Below, in pieces: positions 7,057 to 14,182 of a stretch of 14,216 nucleotides of DNA. This DNA comes from Smithella sp. UBA2180 (lineage in GTDB: Bacteria > Desulfobacterota > Syntrophia > Syntrophales > Smithellaceae), in NCBI GenBank assembly GCA_002327415.1, contig DCVU01000151.1, positions 1 through 14,216 on the forward strand, given 5' to 3'. The notes beneath the pieces were generated by a model. The model was not told where the DNA came from, ran no database searches, and was given only the letters and a program-made list of their open reading frames with translations. A program made the translations under genes and the position numbers. Each line of letters opens with the position of its first letter. The stretch's first letter is position 1.

Positions 7057-8487
7057 TCAACGCTTTGGCTTTTCCATTCCCATTGGTGGCCGCTGCTTTT
7101 TGGCGCTTTCCACATCTTTGATCGCCTGATTAATGGCAGCTTTTCTTTCCGAACCCTCCGGAAAATAATTGAGCGCTTCTCTAAAATGAAACAGAGAACT
7201 TTCCTTCTTCTTCGCTTTTTTGAAATATAAACCGAAATAGTAATGTGACTCGCCTTGATTATTAAGTTTACCGTAGGTCATGGCAATAAAATAATTTATG
7301 TCTTCATTATCGAGCACTTTATCTTTCAGCTTCAGGTAACAATTAAGCGCGTTTTGATATTTGCCGGAAGCAAAATAAGCTTTGCCGAGTGCCAAAGTAA
7401 TTTCATCTTTATCGGTATTTAAATTCGATGCCCGGAGGAGATAGTCCTGCGCGAGATTAGCTTCTCCAGTTTTCAGATAAATTAGACCGATATTTTTTAA
7501 AACATCTTCATCCTGTGGTGATAAACTCAACGCTTTCTGATAATGTTTGAGGGCGGAGCTGGTTTGTCCCATCTGATCTTCAATTATAGCAAGATTATAG
7601 AGCAGATCAACATTATCAGGAGTTTTCTTTAAAGACTTTGCCAGTTCGTTGTATTTTTTGTTCAGATCAGATTGATCCAAAGGTATGAGAGACTGCATTC
7701 TGCTGAGATTGCCAATAATGTTTTTTAATCCTCTTTGGTGATATTGCGTTAAAATCAGGCTATCCAAATAAAAAATACGATCATCGGTTCCCGGATGTGT
7801 CTGCAGGTAAGAGGGCATGGTTTTAGAAAGAAACTCATACTGTTTCATTATTTTGAGAAAGTCAACCATCGCTGCGGGATAATAACCGGCGCTAACAAGA
7901 TAGCTTATGCCTAGCCGGTCTGCTTCTTCTTCATGTTCGCGCATAAATTTTAACGTCAGGCTGCTGGAACCGGCGACAGAAAAAGCGGCAATCGCCGCAG
8001 TGGCCTCACCGCCGCCTCCAAGAAAAGCACCGGCGATAATCGCGGCTAATGTGGCAATATTTAATTTTTGTGATTTTTCAATAATGCTGGCCACGTGACG
8101 ACCAATGGCATGGCCGATTTCGTGCGCCATGACACCGGCCAATTCAGCTTCATTTTCCGAGACTAATATTAGCCCTTTATTTATGTAGATGTAACCGCCG
8201 GGTGTGGCAAACGCGTTTATTGCATCGCTGTCCACGATGGAAAAGCGAAACTCAAAGGGAGACTTTTGCGTTTGTGCCAGAATGAGATTGCCGATTTTCG
8301 TTATGTAATCGTTGAGGTCTTTATTTTTATAGATAAGTTTATGTTCATTCATCTTATCATAAAATTCCTTGCCCACTTTTCTTTCATCTTCAGTAGTGAA
8401 TTCGGCAAGACAAGGACTTACCCGGAACAATATGATAAAAAGGACAACTGCAAAACAAATATGTTGATTTTGAATAAATTTACGCAT
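7057..8487 (-). CDS. Exported M48 family metalloprotease with TPR repeats (BepA/YfgC-like)
   Basis: A 476-aa zinc protease, close in length and layout to E. coli BepA, which checks and degrades misassembled outer-membrane proteins in the periplasm. Numbered from ATG 8487, residues 1-28 form a signal peptide (charged MRKF, hydrophobic core, likely cleavage after CLA). HEIGH at 122-126 is the zinc site, and EEEAD at 186-190 supplies the third ligand. Residues 145-180 are Ala/Gly-rich and hydrophobic, as is typical after HExxH in M48. From about 285 onward TPR-type helical pairs follow, for example NVDLLYNLAIIEDQMGQTSS and DVLKNIGLIYLKTGE, giving a docking surface. The frame is open to TTG 8493, but the MRKF start is more natural; no clear SD is seen. 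It diverges from cmk. Assignment to the family is sure; equivalence to BepA is likely but not proven. Confidence 0.92.
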   Translation of the reverse strand: MRKFIQNQHICFAVVLFIILFRVSPCLAEFTTEDERKVGKEFYDKMNEHKLIYKNKDLNDYITKIGNLILAQTQKSPFEFRFSIVDSDAINAFATPGGYIYINKGLILVSENEAELAGVMAHEIGHAIGRHVASIIEKSQKLNIATLAAIIAGAFLGGGGEATAAIAAFSVAGSSSLTLKFMREHEEEADRLGISYLVSAGYYPAAMVDFLKIMKQYEFLSKTMPSYLQTHPGTDDRIFYLDSLILTQYHQRGLKNIIGNLSRMQSLIPLDQSDLNKKYNELAKSLKKTPDNVDLLYNLAIIEDQMGQTSSALKHYQKALSLSPQDEDVLKNIGLIYLKTGEANLAQDYLLRASNLNTDKDEITLALGKAYFASGKYQNALNCYLKLKDKVLDNEDINYFIAMTYGKLNNQGESHYYFGLYFKKAKKKESSLFHFREALNYFPEGSERKAAINQAIKDVESAKKQRPPMGMEKPKR

Positions 8488-8598
8488 AAGCAATTTTAAA
8501 TATGTATTCTGATTTTGGCTATATTACCTTCTTTATAATTTTTAGACAAGTTTTCATTTCATGATAGATTTTAAACATTGGTGGAGGATTGTTTTTTT

Positions 8599-9267
8599 AT
8601 GGGTAAGAAGCTTATCATAACTATCGATGGACCGGCAGGTGCCGGCAAAAGCACGGTAAGCAGAATTCTGGCAAAAAATATGAATTATATTTATCTTGAT
8701 ACGGGAGCTCTTTATCGGGCTCTGGCTTACAAAGCGCTAAAATTGAAAATATCTTTGGAAGATGTTTCCGCCTTAACTAATCTCTGTTCCACTACAGACG
8801 TGGTCCTTAAAAATATTGACGGTCAGATGAAAGTGTTTGTGGACGGAAAAAATGTCGAGGAAAAAATTCGTACAGAAGAAGTGAGTATGGCTGCTTCTAA
8901 AATATCTACTTTTATCGTGGTGCGTGAAAAATTACTTAATCTGCAAAGAGAAACAGGCGCACAAGGTGGTATTGTTGCGGAAGGCAGAGATATGGGTTCG
9001 GTAGTTTTTCCGCATGCTGATTATAAATTTTATCTTGATGCCCAATTAGACGAAAGAATAAAGAGGCGCTACAAAGAACTTTTGGACAAATGTGTCTCAG
9101 TTGAATATCAATCAATTCAAAAAGACATGCTGGCAAGAGATAAACAAGATAAGCAAAGGGAAATAGCACCTTTAAAAGCTCCTGATGATGCTGTAACAAT
9201 TGATTCGGATAATCTGACTGTTGAAGGTGTTGTAGATAAAATTATCTCTTATATTTCGATAAAATAA
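8599..9267 (+). CDS. cmk: Cytidylate kinase
   Basis: This enzyme phosphorylates CMP and dCMP with ATP, feeding nucleotide recycling from RNA and lipid synthesis. The 222-aa product has the P-loop GPAGAGKST at 11-19, the DTGALYR nucleoside-binding segment at 34-40, EGRDMGSVVFP at 128-138 and the lid/Arg segment RDKQDKQREIAPLK at 180-193, all diagnostic for Cmk. The start is taken as ATG 8599 because GGAGG lies 11 bases upstream; the frame is open back to TTG 8578, but that would put the SD inside the gene. It heads the conserved cmk-rpsA gene pair. Confidence 0.96.
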   Translation: MGKKLIITIDGPAGAGKSTVSRILAKNMNYIYLDTGALYRALAYKALKLKISLEDVSALTNLCSTTDVVLKNIDGQMKVFVDGKNVEEKIRTEEVSMAASKISTFIVVREKLLNLQRETGAQGGIVAEGRDMGSVVFPHADYKFYLDAQLDERIKRRYKELLDKCVSVEYQSIQKDMLARDKQDKQREIAPLKAPDDAVTIDSDNLTVEGVVDKIISYISIK

Positions 9268-9275
9268 GATGAAAA

Positions 9276-9300
9276 AAGCATTATAAAATATGCTTGATTT
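9276..9300 (+). terminator. Weak hairpin after cmk, possible attenuator
   Basis: AAGCAT (9276-9281) pairs with ATGCTT (9290-9295) around an 8-base AT loop, with an A-run before and GATTTT after. The stem is short and AU-rich, so it would terminate poorly at best. It may only reduce read-through from cmk into rpsA. Confidence 0.25.
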
Positions 9301-9304
9301 TATG

Positions 9305-9338
9305 TTGATATTTAATATTCAGTGTGTTAAATATTAAA
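9305..9338 (+). promoter_or_regulatory. Promoter with overlapping inverted repeat upstream of rpsA
   Basis: TTGATA (9305-9310), a 17-bp spacer and TAAATA (9328-9333) form a plausible sigma-70 promoter about 47 bp before the rpsA start. A perfect 9-bp inverted repeat, TTTAATATT (9311-9319) and AATATTAAA (9330-9338), covers the spacer and the -10 box. That is the expected place for an operator; IHF-like or other DNA binding is possible but not shown. Confidence 0.45.
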
Positions 9339-9379
9339 ACTTAAAAGAGTTTCATAAAAAACAGGGGGGTATTGGTTTA

Positions 9380-11155
9380 ATGGTTAACAATAACAACATG
9401 AACTTAACAAAAGAAAAGGAAGTTGACGCGCACGCTTCAACCAAAACTCAATCATCTCAACCCAAAGAAGACGGAATGGACTTTAAAGCTCTTTTCGAAC
9501 AAAGTCTTAACCAACTGCAATATGGCGATATCGCCAGAGGTAAAGTTGTACAGATTAAAGACGACAGGGTGATGGTTGACGTTGGTTGGAAAACTGAAGG
9601 TTACATTCCCGCCATAGAGCTGAAAGACGCACAAGGAAATATCAATATTTCAGTTGGCGATGAAATAGATGTATTTATTGATAAGAGAGATTCAGAAGGC
9701 ACGTTGGTTTTATCAAAAGACAAGGCATCAAAATTAAAAATTTGGGAAGACATTAAGAATGCCTGCGAAAATAATATTCTAATTGAAGGTGTCGTTGTTG
9801 AAAAAGTTAAAGGCGGCCTTTCCGTTGATATTGGGATTATAGCCTTCCTTCCCGGTTCTCAGATAGATGTCCGTCCAGTTAAGGATTTAGATAAATTCGT
9901 CGGACAAACCCTGGATTTCCATGTGTTAAAATATGACCGAAAACGCAATAATATAGTTTTGTCTCGTCGTTCGATTGTGGCTTTAGAAAGAGAAGTGGAA
10001 AAGAAAGATATTTTAAAATCTATTCAAGAAGGTAACATTGTAGAAGGTGTGATTAAAAATATCACTGATTATGGTGTCTTTATTGATTTGGGAGGCATTG
10101 ACGGATTGCTTCATGTAACGGATATTTCCTGGGGCAGAATTGCCAAGCCTTCGGAAAATTTCCATAAGGGTGAAAAGATTAAAACCAAAGTTCTTTCCTT
10201 TGACCCTGAGAAAGAGAGGGTTTCTTTAGGTCTCAAACAGTTGATGGATAATCCATGGGAAAGAATCATAGAAAAATATCCGGTAGGTTCTATTGCCGAA
10301 GGCAAAGTTGTAAATTTGACTGACTATGGTGTTTTTGTGGAACTGGAATCGGGAGTCGAGGGATTGGTCCATATATCAGAAATGTACTGGACGAGAGAAA
10401 TAAAACATCCGTCGAAAGTATTAAGTATAGATGAAACAATAAAGGTCATGGTTTTGGAGGTAAATCCGGAAAGCAAGAGAGTTTCTTTAAGTTTAAAACA
10501 AACAACGCCAAATCCATGGGAAAAACTGAAAGATAAATATCCAGTCGGAACCATTGTTAAGGGCATTGTCCGGAATATTACTAATTTTGGAGTTTTTGTA
10601 GGCATTGAAGAGAAAATTGACGGATTAATCCATGTATCAGATATTTCATGGAAGCATAGGGTGACTCACCCCTCTGAATTTTTCAAAAAGGGTCAGGAAG
10701 TTGATGCTATAGTACTGAATGTAGATGTAGAGAACGAAAAATTTTCTCTGGGTGTAAAACAAATTGAAAAAAATCCCTGGGATGATTTATCCCAGAGATA
10801 TGCACTGGGCAGCGTTGTAACAGGTAAAATAACTAACTTTACAGATTTTGGAATTTTTATGGAAATTGAAGAAGGAATCGAAGGTCTTGTCCATATTTCC
10901 GAAATAAGCCAAAAGCGAGTAAAGACTTCTTCCGAACTTTATTCCATAGGAGATACTGTATCTGCAGTAGTCAAGAGTATTGATCCTAAATCCAAAAAAA
11001 TCAGACTAAGTATCAAAGAACTGGAAGCTCCGGTTCCGGCGCCAACGCCAACCTCGACATCCAATCAATATATTAACAATACAGAAAATATAGGATCTAA
11101 TCTTGGTCAGGTGTTGGCAGACATAAAAATTAACAACTCACAAAAAGGTGAATAA
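9380..11155 (+). CDS. rpsA: 30S ribosomal protein S1
   Basis: S1 binds mRNA on the 30S subunit and helps initiation on structured or weak-SD messages. The 591-aa product has six S1 (OB-fold) repeats at roughly 49-115, 133-197, 217-286, 303-373, 390-460 and 477-546. Repeats 3-6 carry the strong RNA-binding pattern G-x-V-x-x-I/L-T-D/N-x-G-x-F followed by G-L-x-H-x-S; repeats 1 and 2 are diverged, as expected for the ribosome-binding end. NPW linkers separate repeats 3-4, 4-5 and 5-6. The last 40 residues form a Pro/Thr- and Asn-rich tail. An N-terminal extension of about 35 polar residues precedes repeat 1. ATG 9380 has AGGGGGGT nine bases upstream. It is followed after 3 bp by sppA, so the two are translated from one mRNA. 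Confidence 0.97.
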   Translation: MVNNNNMNLTKEKEVDAHASTKTQSSQPKEDGMDFKALFEQSLNQLQYGDIARGKVVQIKDDRVMVDVGWKTEGYIPAIELKDAQGNINISVGDEIDVFIDKRDSEGTLVLSKDKASKLKIWEDIKNACENNILIEGVVVEKVKGGLSVDIGIIAFLPGSQIDVRPVKDLDKFVGQTLDFHVLKYDRKRNNIVLSRRSIVALEREVEKKDILKSIQEGNIVEGVIKNITDYGVFIDLGGIDGLLHVTDISWGRIAKPSENFHKGEKIKTKVLSFDPEKERVSLGLKQLMDNPWERIIEKYPVGSIAEGKVVNLTDYGVFVELESGVEGLVHISEMYWTREIKHPSKVLSIDETIKVMVLEVNPESKRVSLSLKQTTPNPWEKLKDKYPVGTIVKGIVRNITNFGVFVGIEEKIDGLIHVSDISWKHRVTHPSEFFKKGQEVDAIVLNVDVENEKFSLGVKQIEKNPWDDLSQRYALGSVVTGKITNFTDFGIFMEIEEGIEGLVHISEISQKRVKTSSELYSIGDTVSAVVKSIDPKSKKIRLSIKELEAPVPAPTPTSTSNQYINNTENIGSNLGQVLADIKINNSQKGE

Positions 11156-11158
11156 AGA

Positions 11159-12055
11159 ATGAGAAAACATCCCGTAATGTTTGGAATGCTCATACTTCTT
11201 ATTATGGGAGTCTTGTCATACTTTTTTTTCTATAAAGCTGGTTTATATTCAGGCAAAAATAAAAATTTTTCTTTGAAAGATAAAATAGGTGTTGTTTGTG
11301 TCGACGGTGTAATTACGGATTCCATGTCCATAACCGAGCAATTGGACGATTTTGCCAAGGATGATTCTATCGTTGCCGTAATATTACGGGTTGATTCTCC
11401 AGGCGGGGGTGTGGCTGCCTCTCAAGAAATTTACGATGCTGTAATTGAACTCAAGAAAAAGAAAAAGATTGTTGCCTCTATGGGTTCAATTGCCGCATCC
11501 GGTGGCTTGCTTGTGGCCTGCTCCGCGGATAAAATTGTAGCTAACCCCGGCACTATTACAGGTAGTATTTCAGCAATTATGCAGTTTGCCAATTTCGAAG
11601 GACTGCTTAAAAAAGTTGGAGTAAAATCTTCGGTGGTTAAAAGCGGCAAATATAAGGATATCGGATCTCCGGTGAGGGAGATGACTCCCGAGGAAAAAGT
11701 GATTGTCCAGGATCTGGTGGATGATATTTACAATCAGTTTATGGACGTGATTATCAAAGATCGGAAACTTTCCCGGGAAAAGGTTATCGAAATTGCCGAT
11801 GGCCGTGTATTCTCCGGCCGCAGGGCGAAAGAACTGGGATTGGTTGATTATCTGGGTGATATGACATTCGCGGCAAAACTGGCGAGCAAGATGGCGGGGA
11901 AAAACGGCGAATATGAATTGGTTTACCCTGGCAAAAAACGATTTTCCGTTTTTGATTATTTTCTGGAAAACGCGGCAAGCAAGATAAGCAGTTCTATTAA
12001 AGAGAAGATAGAAAGCACCACCGGTTTAAGTTACATATATTATCCTGCAAGATAA
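11159..12055 (+). CDS. sppA: Signal peptide peptidase SppA (short, single-domain type)
   Basis: SppA is a membrane-anchored Ser/Lys protease that clears signal peptides left by secretion. This 298-aa form matches the short type of Bacillus and many Desulfobacterota, about half the length of E. coli SppA. Residues 7-25 form an N-terminal transmembrane anchor. The nucleophile is Ser114 in AASGG, and the general base is Lys166 in SGKYKDIGSP. The spacing of 52 residues equals that between Ser147 and Lys199 of B. subtilis SppA. The strand VDSPGGGV at 78-85 and the GTITGSI segment at 131-137 are also typical. The start is 3 bp after the rpsA stop, with AAGGTG inside the end of rpsA serving as SD. 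Confidence 0.95.
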   Translation: MRKHPVMFGMLILLIMGVLSYFFFYKAGLYSGKNKNFSLKDKIGVVCVDGVITDSMSITEQLDDFAKDDSIVAVILRVDSPGGGVAASQEIYDAVIELKKKKKIVASMGSIAASGGLLVACSADKIVANPGTITGSISAIMQFANFEGLLKKVGVKSSVVKSGKYKDIGSPVREMTPEEKVIVQDLVDDIYNQFMDVIIKDRKLSREKVIEIADGRVFSGRRAKELGLVDYLGDMTFAAKLASKMAGKNGEYELVYPGKKRFSVFDYFLENAASKISSSIKEKIESTTGLSYIYYPAR

Positions 12056-12069
12056 AGGGAAAAGTTATT

Positions 12070-12354
12070 ATGACCAAAAACGATTTAATTAAAAAATTAC
12101 AGGAAGAGTTGAAATCTTATTCCCTTCAGGATGTAACTTGCGTCGTAAACATAATATTTGATTCGATGATTGATGCGATAAAGCGCGGAGAACGTATTGA
12201 ATTAAGAGGATTCGGTAGTTTTACAGTCAGGGAAAGAAAACCACGCCTGGGCCGAAATCCGAAATCCGGTACTGAAGTAAAATTAGAAGAAAGAAAAGTG
12301 CCATTTTTTAAAACCGGTAAAGAATTGCGAATAATGGTGAATAATAAAAAATGA
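12070..12354 (+). CDS. ihfB: Integration host factor beta-like / HU-family DNA-binding protein
   Basis: A 94-aa histone-like protein that would form dimers and bend DNA. The core RIELRGFGSFTVRERKPRLG (42-61) followed by RNPKSG is the beta-arm signature of HU/IHF, and VPFFKTGKELR at 77-87 is the closing segment. IELRGFGSF rather than the typical HU sequence, together with its position behind rpsA as in proteobacteria, favours IHF beta over HU. AGGGA lies 9 bases before ATG 12070. Its partner subunit is not in this window, so a homodimer cannot be excluded. Confidence 0.9.
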   Translation: MTKNDLIKKLQEELKSYSLQDVTCVVNIIFDSMIDAIKRGERIELRGFGSFTVRERKPRLGRNPKSGTEVKLEERKVPFFKTGKELRIMVNNKK

Positions 12355-13118
12355 CGTATCAAACAATAATTGTTGAAAAGAAAAAAGGATACGCTGTCGT
12401 TAAATTAAACCGCCCTCACGAGATGAACGCGATTTCTAAAACGATGAGGCAGGAATTGTATAAGGTTTTTGTTGATCTGGAGAGTGATTCGGAGGTCAAA
12501 GCGATAGTGCTTACCGGAGGAGAATATGTTTTTTCAGCCGGTATGGACATAAAAGAAATGTCTAACCTGCCTAATGAAGAAGGTGATGAATTTCTTGAAT
12601 CAATGATGAAGTATTTGAAAAAGATTTATTCCTACAAGAAACCGGTAATAGCGGCTGTAGGCGGTATTGCTTTAGGCGGAGGATTTAACCTTGTTACTAT
12701 TTGTGATCTTGTTGTTGCCTCTGAAAGCGCGATCTTTTGTCATCCCGAATTAAAATTTGGATTTAATCCGTTTTTCTATCCTTTAAGTCAGATTGTCGGT
12801 ATAACAAAAGCCAAAGAAATAGTAATGCTGGGAGAGCCTATAGGAGCTAATGAAGCCTTAAAAATAGGATTAGTGAATAAAGTTGCGCCGCCGGAAGAGT
12901 TTATGAAGGTGGCGGAAAATATGGCCGAAACATTGGCTAAACGTTCAGTTAAGGCTTTAGAAGAATTAAGAAATATTTGTTCTATTGTGCCACGCATGGA
13001 TAAAATGGCCGCAATAAATATAGAATCCTCGATATGCGCATTGCTTTTTGCCCGTGATGAACGCAAAATTCAGATGCAAGAAGTAGTATCTCAGGAAAAA
13101 ACCCGCAAGAAAAAATAA
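12351..13118 (+). CDS. Enoyl-CoA hydratase/isomerase (crotonase) family protein
   Basis: A 255-aa crotonase-fold protein acting on acyl-CoA thioesters. The oxyanion-hole segments are FSAGMDIKEM (61-70) and GGIALGGGFNL (104-114). In bona fide hydratases two glutamates act together (Glu144 and Glu164 of rat crotonase). Here the first is replaced by Asn113 (GGGFN instead of GGGCE), while the second is kept as Glu133 in HPEL. Retention of one Glu fits an isomerase or another crotonase reaction better than classic hydration. The start ATG overlaps the ihfB stop as ATGA (12351-12354), so translation is coupled. The C-terminus ends in a basic run, KTRKKK. The substrate is unknown; a role in fatty or aromatic acid metabolism of an anaerobe is inference. 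Confidence 0.9.
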   Translation: MTYQTIIVEKKKGYAVVKLNRPHEMNAISKTMRQELYKVFVDLESDSEVKAIVLTGGEYVFSAGMDIKEMSNLPNEEGDEFLESMMKYLKKIYSYKKPVIAAVGGIALGGGFNLVTICDLVVASESAIFCHPELKFGFNPFFYPLSQIVGITKAKEIVMLGEPIGANEALKIGLVNKVAPPEEFMKVAENMAETLAKRSVKALEELRNICSIVPRMDKMAAINIESSICALLFARDERKIQMQEVVSQEKTRKKK

Positions 13119-13418
13119 TGAGACCCAAGTTTCAGAAACGAAGTGCGCTGAAACTTGCAGGTCGAATTATCCCCTGAGCAAAGCGAATGGTGATAGTGAA
13201 CAAAATTTTTACGAACGCAGTGAATAACCTAAAGGTCACTATAGGCGCATCGGAATTGGTAAGTTGAATTATCCCTAATGCTAAGCGATTATGGATAATG
13301 ACAATGTAGGATTTCCTTAAAGCGAGCGTAGTGAAGTGGGATAATTCGTTATAAGATTTTTTCGGACACTACATTTCGGCGCAGTGCCCTTTAGGATAAA
13401 AATCAAGGCTCATTAAAT
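13119..13418 (+). repeat. Gene-free, palindrome-rich intergenic region (REP/MITE-like)
   Basis: No gene is seen in these 300 bp, but structure is dense. GAATTATCCC occurs at 13164-13173 and 13266-13275, and inverted as GGGATAATTC at 13338-13347; with one flanking base, the outer pair makes 11-bp inverted ends of a 186-bp segment (13163-13348). ATTATCC...GGATAAT forms a local hairpin inside the second copy (13268-13300). The motif CGNAGTG recurs at 13139, 13216, 13327 and 13380. A T-run at 13357-13362 after the inverted copy could make it a weak terminator. A repeated extragenic palindromic element, a small non-autonomous transposon or a structured RNA would all fit. Confidence 0.5.
13126..13157 (+). 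other. 10-bp perfect hairpin after the crotonase gene
   Basis: CAAGTTTCAG (13126-13135) and CTGAAACTTG (13148-13157) are perfect inverted repeats around the 12-base loop AAACGAAGTGCG, starting 8 bp after the stop codon. No U tract follows, so it is not a classic terminator. It may protect the 3' end of the rpsA-sppA-ihfB-hydratase mRNA. Confidence 0.6.
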
Positions 13419-13703
13419 TTACAAATTATCCCAATCGTTTCCCTGTGTGGCAAAGTCTTTAAGCTGGTCTCTTCTTTTTTTATGCTGGAGCTTTTTTAAG
13501 GCCTTGGCCTCTATTTGCCGGATTCTTTCGCGGGTTACCCCCATCATGTCTCCAACTTCTTCCAAAGTAAACGGTCCATAATTGCAGGCAACCCATGTGC
13601 AGTTCAGGAAGGATTCGTTTTTCAGACGCCATTCGCAAGTTGTATCGGTGCATATTTCACCAATGAGAGTATTCTTTTTCTTGCAGGTATATAGATTAAT
13701 CAT
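13419..13703 (-). CDS. Stand-alone sigma-70 region 4-like protein with N-terminal cysteines
   Basis: A 94-aa protein. Residues 43-75 form a helix-turn-helix of sigma-70 region 4.2 type: GPFTLEEVGDMMGVTRERIR and QIEAKALKKLQ, which in full sigma factors reads the -35 box. Regions 1-3 are absent. The N-terminal 40 residues hold five cysteines (C7, C18, C23, C35, C40) that could bind zinc or an Fe-S cluster. It would be a small DNA-binding regulator rather than a sigma factor. ATG 13703 is chosen because AAGGAG sits 8 bases upstream; the frame is open back to TTG 13736. The SD is part of GGAG-TTTT-CTCC, a tiny hairpin just before the start. It is transcribed separately from the downstream gene-free region, with a promoter candidate at 13759-13786. 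Confidence 0.85.
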   Translation of the reverse strand: MINLYTCKKKNTLIGEICTDTTCEWRLKNESFLNCTWVACNYGPFTLEEVGDMMGVTRERIRQIEAKALKKLQHKKRRDQLKDFATQGNDWDNL

Positions 13704-13758
13704 GGAGAAAACTCCTTGTTCTTCAGATTTTTCCAAGTCAAATGTTTAATGTTAACTG

Positions 13759-13786
13759 AATATAATTATTAATTTTGAGAAATCAA
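13759..13786 (-). promoter_or_regulatory. Promoter candidate for the sigma region 4-like gene
   Basis: On the minus strand TTGATT (13786-13781), a 16-bp spacer and TATATT (13764-13759) lie about 56 bp before ATG 13703. The surrounding DNA is very AT-rich, so chance matches are likely. No terminator was seen between the reductase gene and this site, so read-through is also possible. Confidence 0.35.
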
Positions 13787-13849
13787 GTAAAATAATAATA
13801 TTTTTATACGGAATATATGCGTTAAATAATAAATGAAATCAAATGTCTT

Positions 13850-14182
13850 TTAAAAACTATTTTTGCCCGCTGGCCTTCTTTCCGGAACGTATTGATGTCC
13901 AACTTTTCCTTCATTCCATTCGGGAGAAACATATAAATTACAGTAACAACTGCCGTATTCCTTGATATCTTCCGGCCGGTATTGACAGGGGCAGATGATA
14001 TCGGTATCCTTTTCTCGATTTCCGGATGCCAGACGGCAGGGGCAGGACATATAACCATATCGGTCTTTATTGATTAAAAGATCACTTAAGATATTTAGAG
14101 CCCATTCTTTATCTTTATTGAAGAAATAACCCTTGGGTTCCTGAACCTTCTTTAACATATCGTATAATTCGGCGGCAGTCAT
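13850..14182 (-). CDS. ftrB: Ferredoxin:thioredoxin reductase catalytic subunit
   Basis: A 110-aa protein with the three CxC motifs that define the catalytic chain: CPC at 47-49, CPC at 64-66 and CYC at 79-81. By analogy with the plant enzyme, C47, C64, C66 and C79 hold the [4Fe-4S] cluster, and C49-C81 is the redox-active disulfide that passes electrons from ferredoxin to thioredoxin. The spacings (14 and 12 residues between motifs) differ from the plant 16 and 8 but fit the form common in anaerobic bacteria and archaea, which lacks the variable subunit. No such subunit is seen here. The ATG overlaps the stop of the preceding gene (TAATG), and GGAGG lies 13 bases upstream. Confidence 0.93.
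   Translation of the reverse strand: MTAAELYDMLKKVQEPKGYFFNKDKEWALNILSDLLINKDRYGYMSCPCRLASGNREKDTDIICPCQYRPEDIKEYGSCYCNLYVSPEWNEGKVGHQYVPERRPAGKNSF

Noticed and set aside
8534..8539. TATAAT upstream of cmk as a promoter
   Set aside because: A perfect -10 hexamer, but no -35 at proper spacing (TTGGCT is only 13 bp away). In this AT-rich DNA an isolated -10 is weak evidence.
10111..10605. Long minus-strand open frames across rpsA
   Set aside because: They are antisense shadows of the six-repeat S1 coding sequence, with no family signal and no ribosome binding sites.
13119..13418. CRISPR array
   Set aside because: Repeats are short, in both orientations and at irregular spacing; no 24-40 bp repeat-spacer periodicity and no cas gene.
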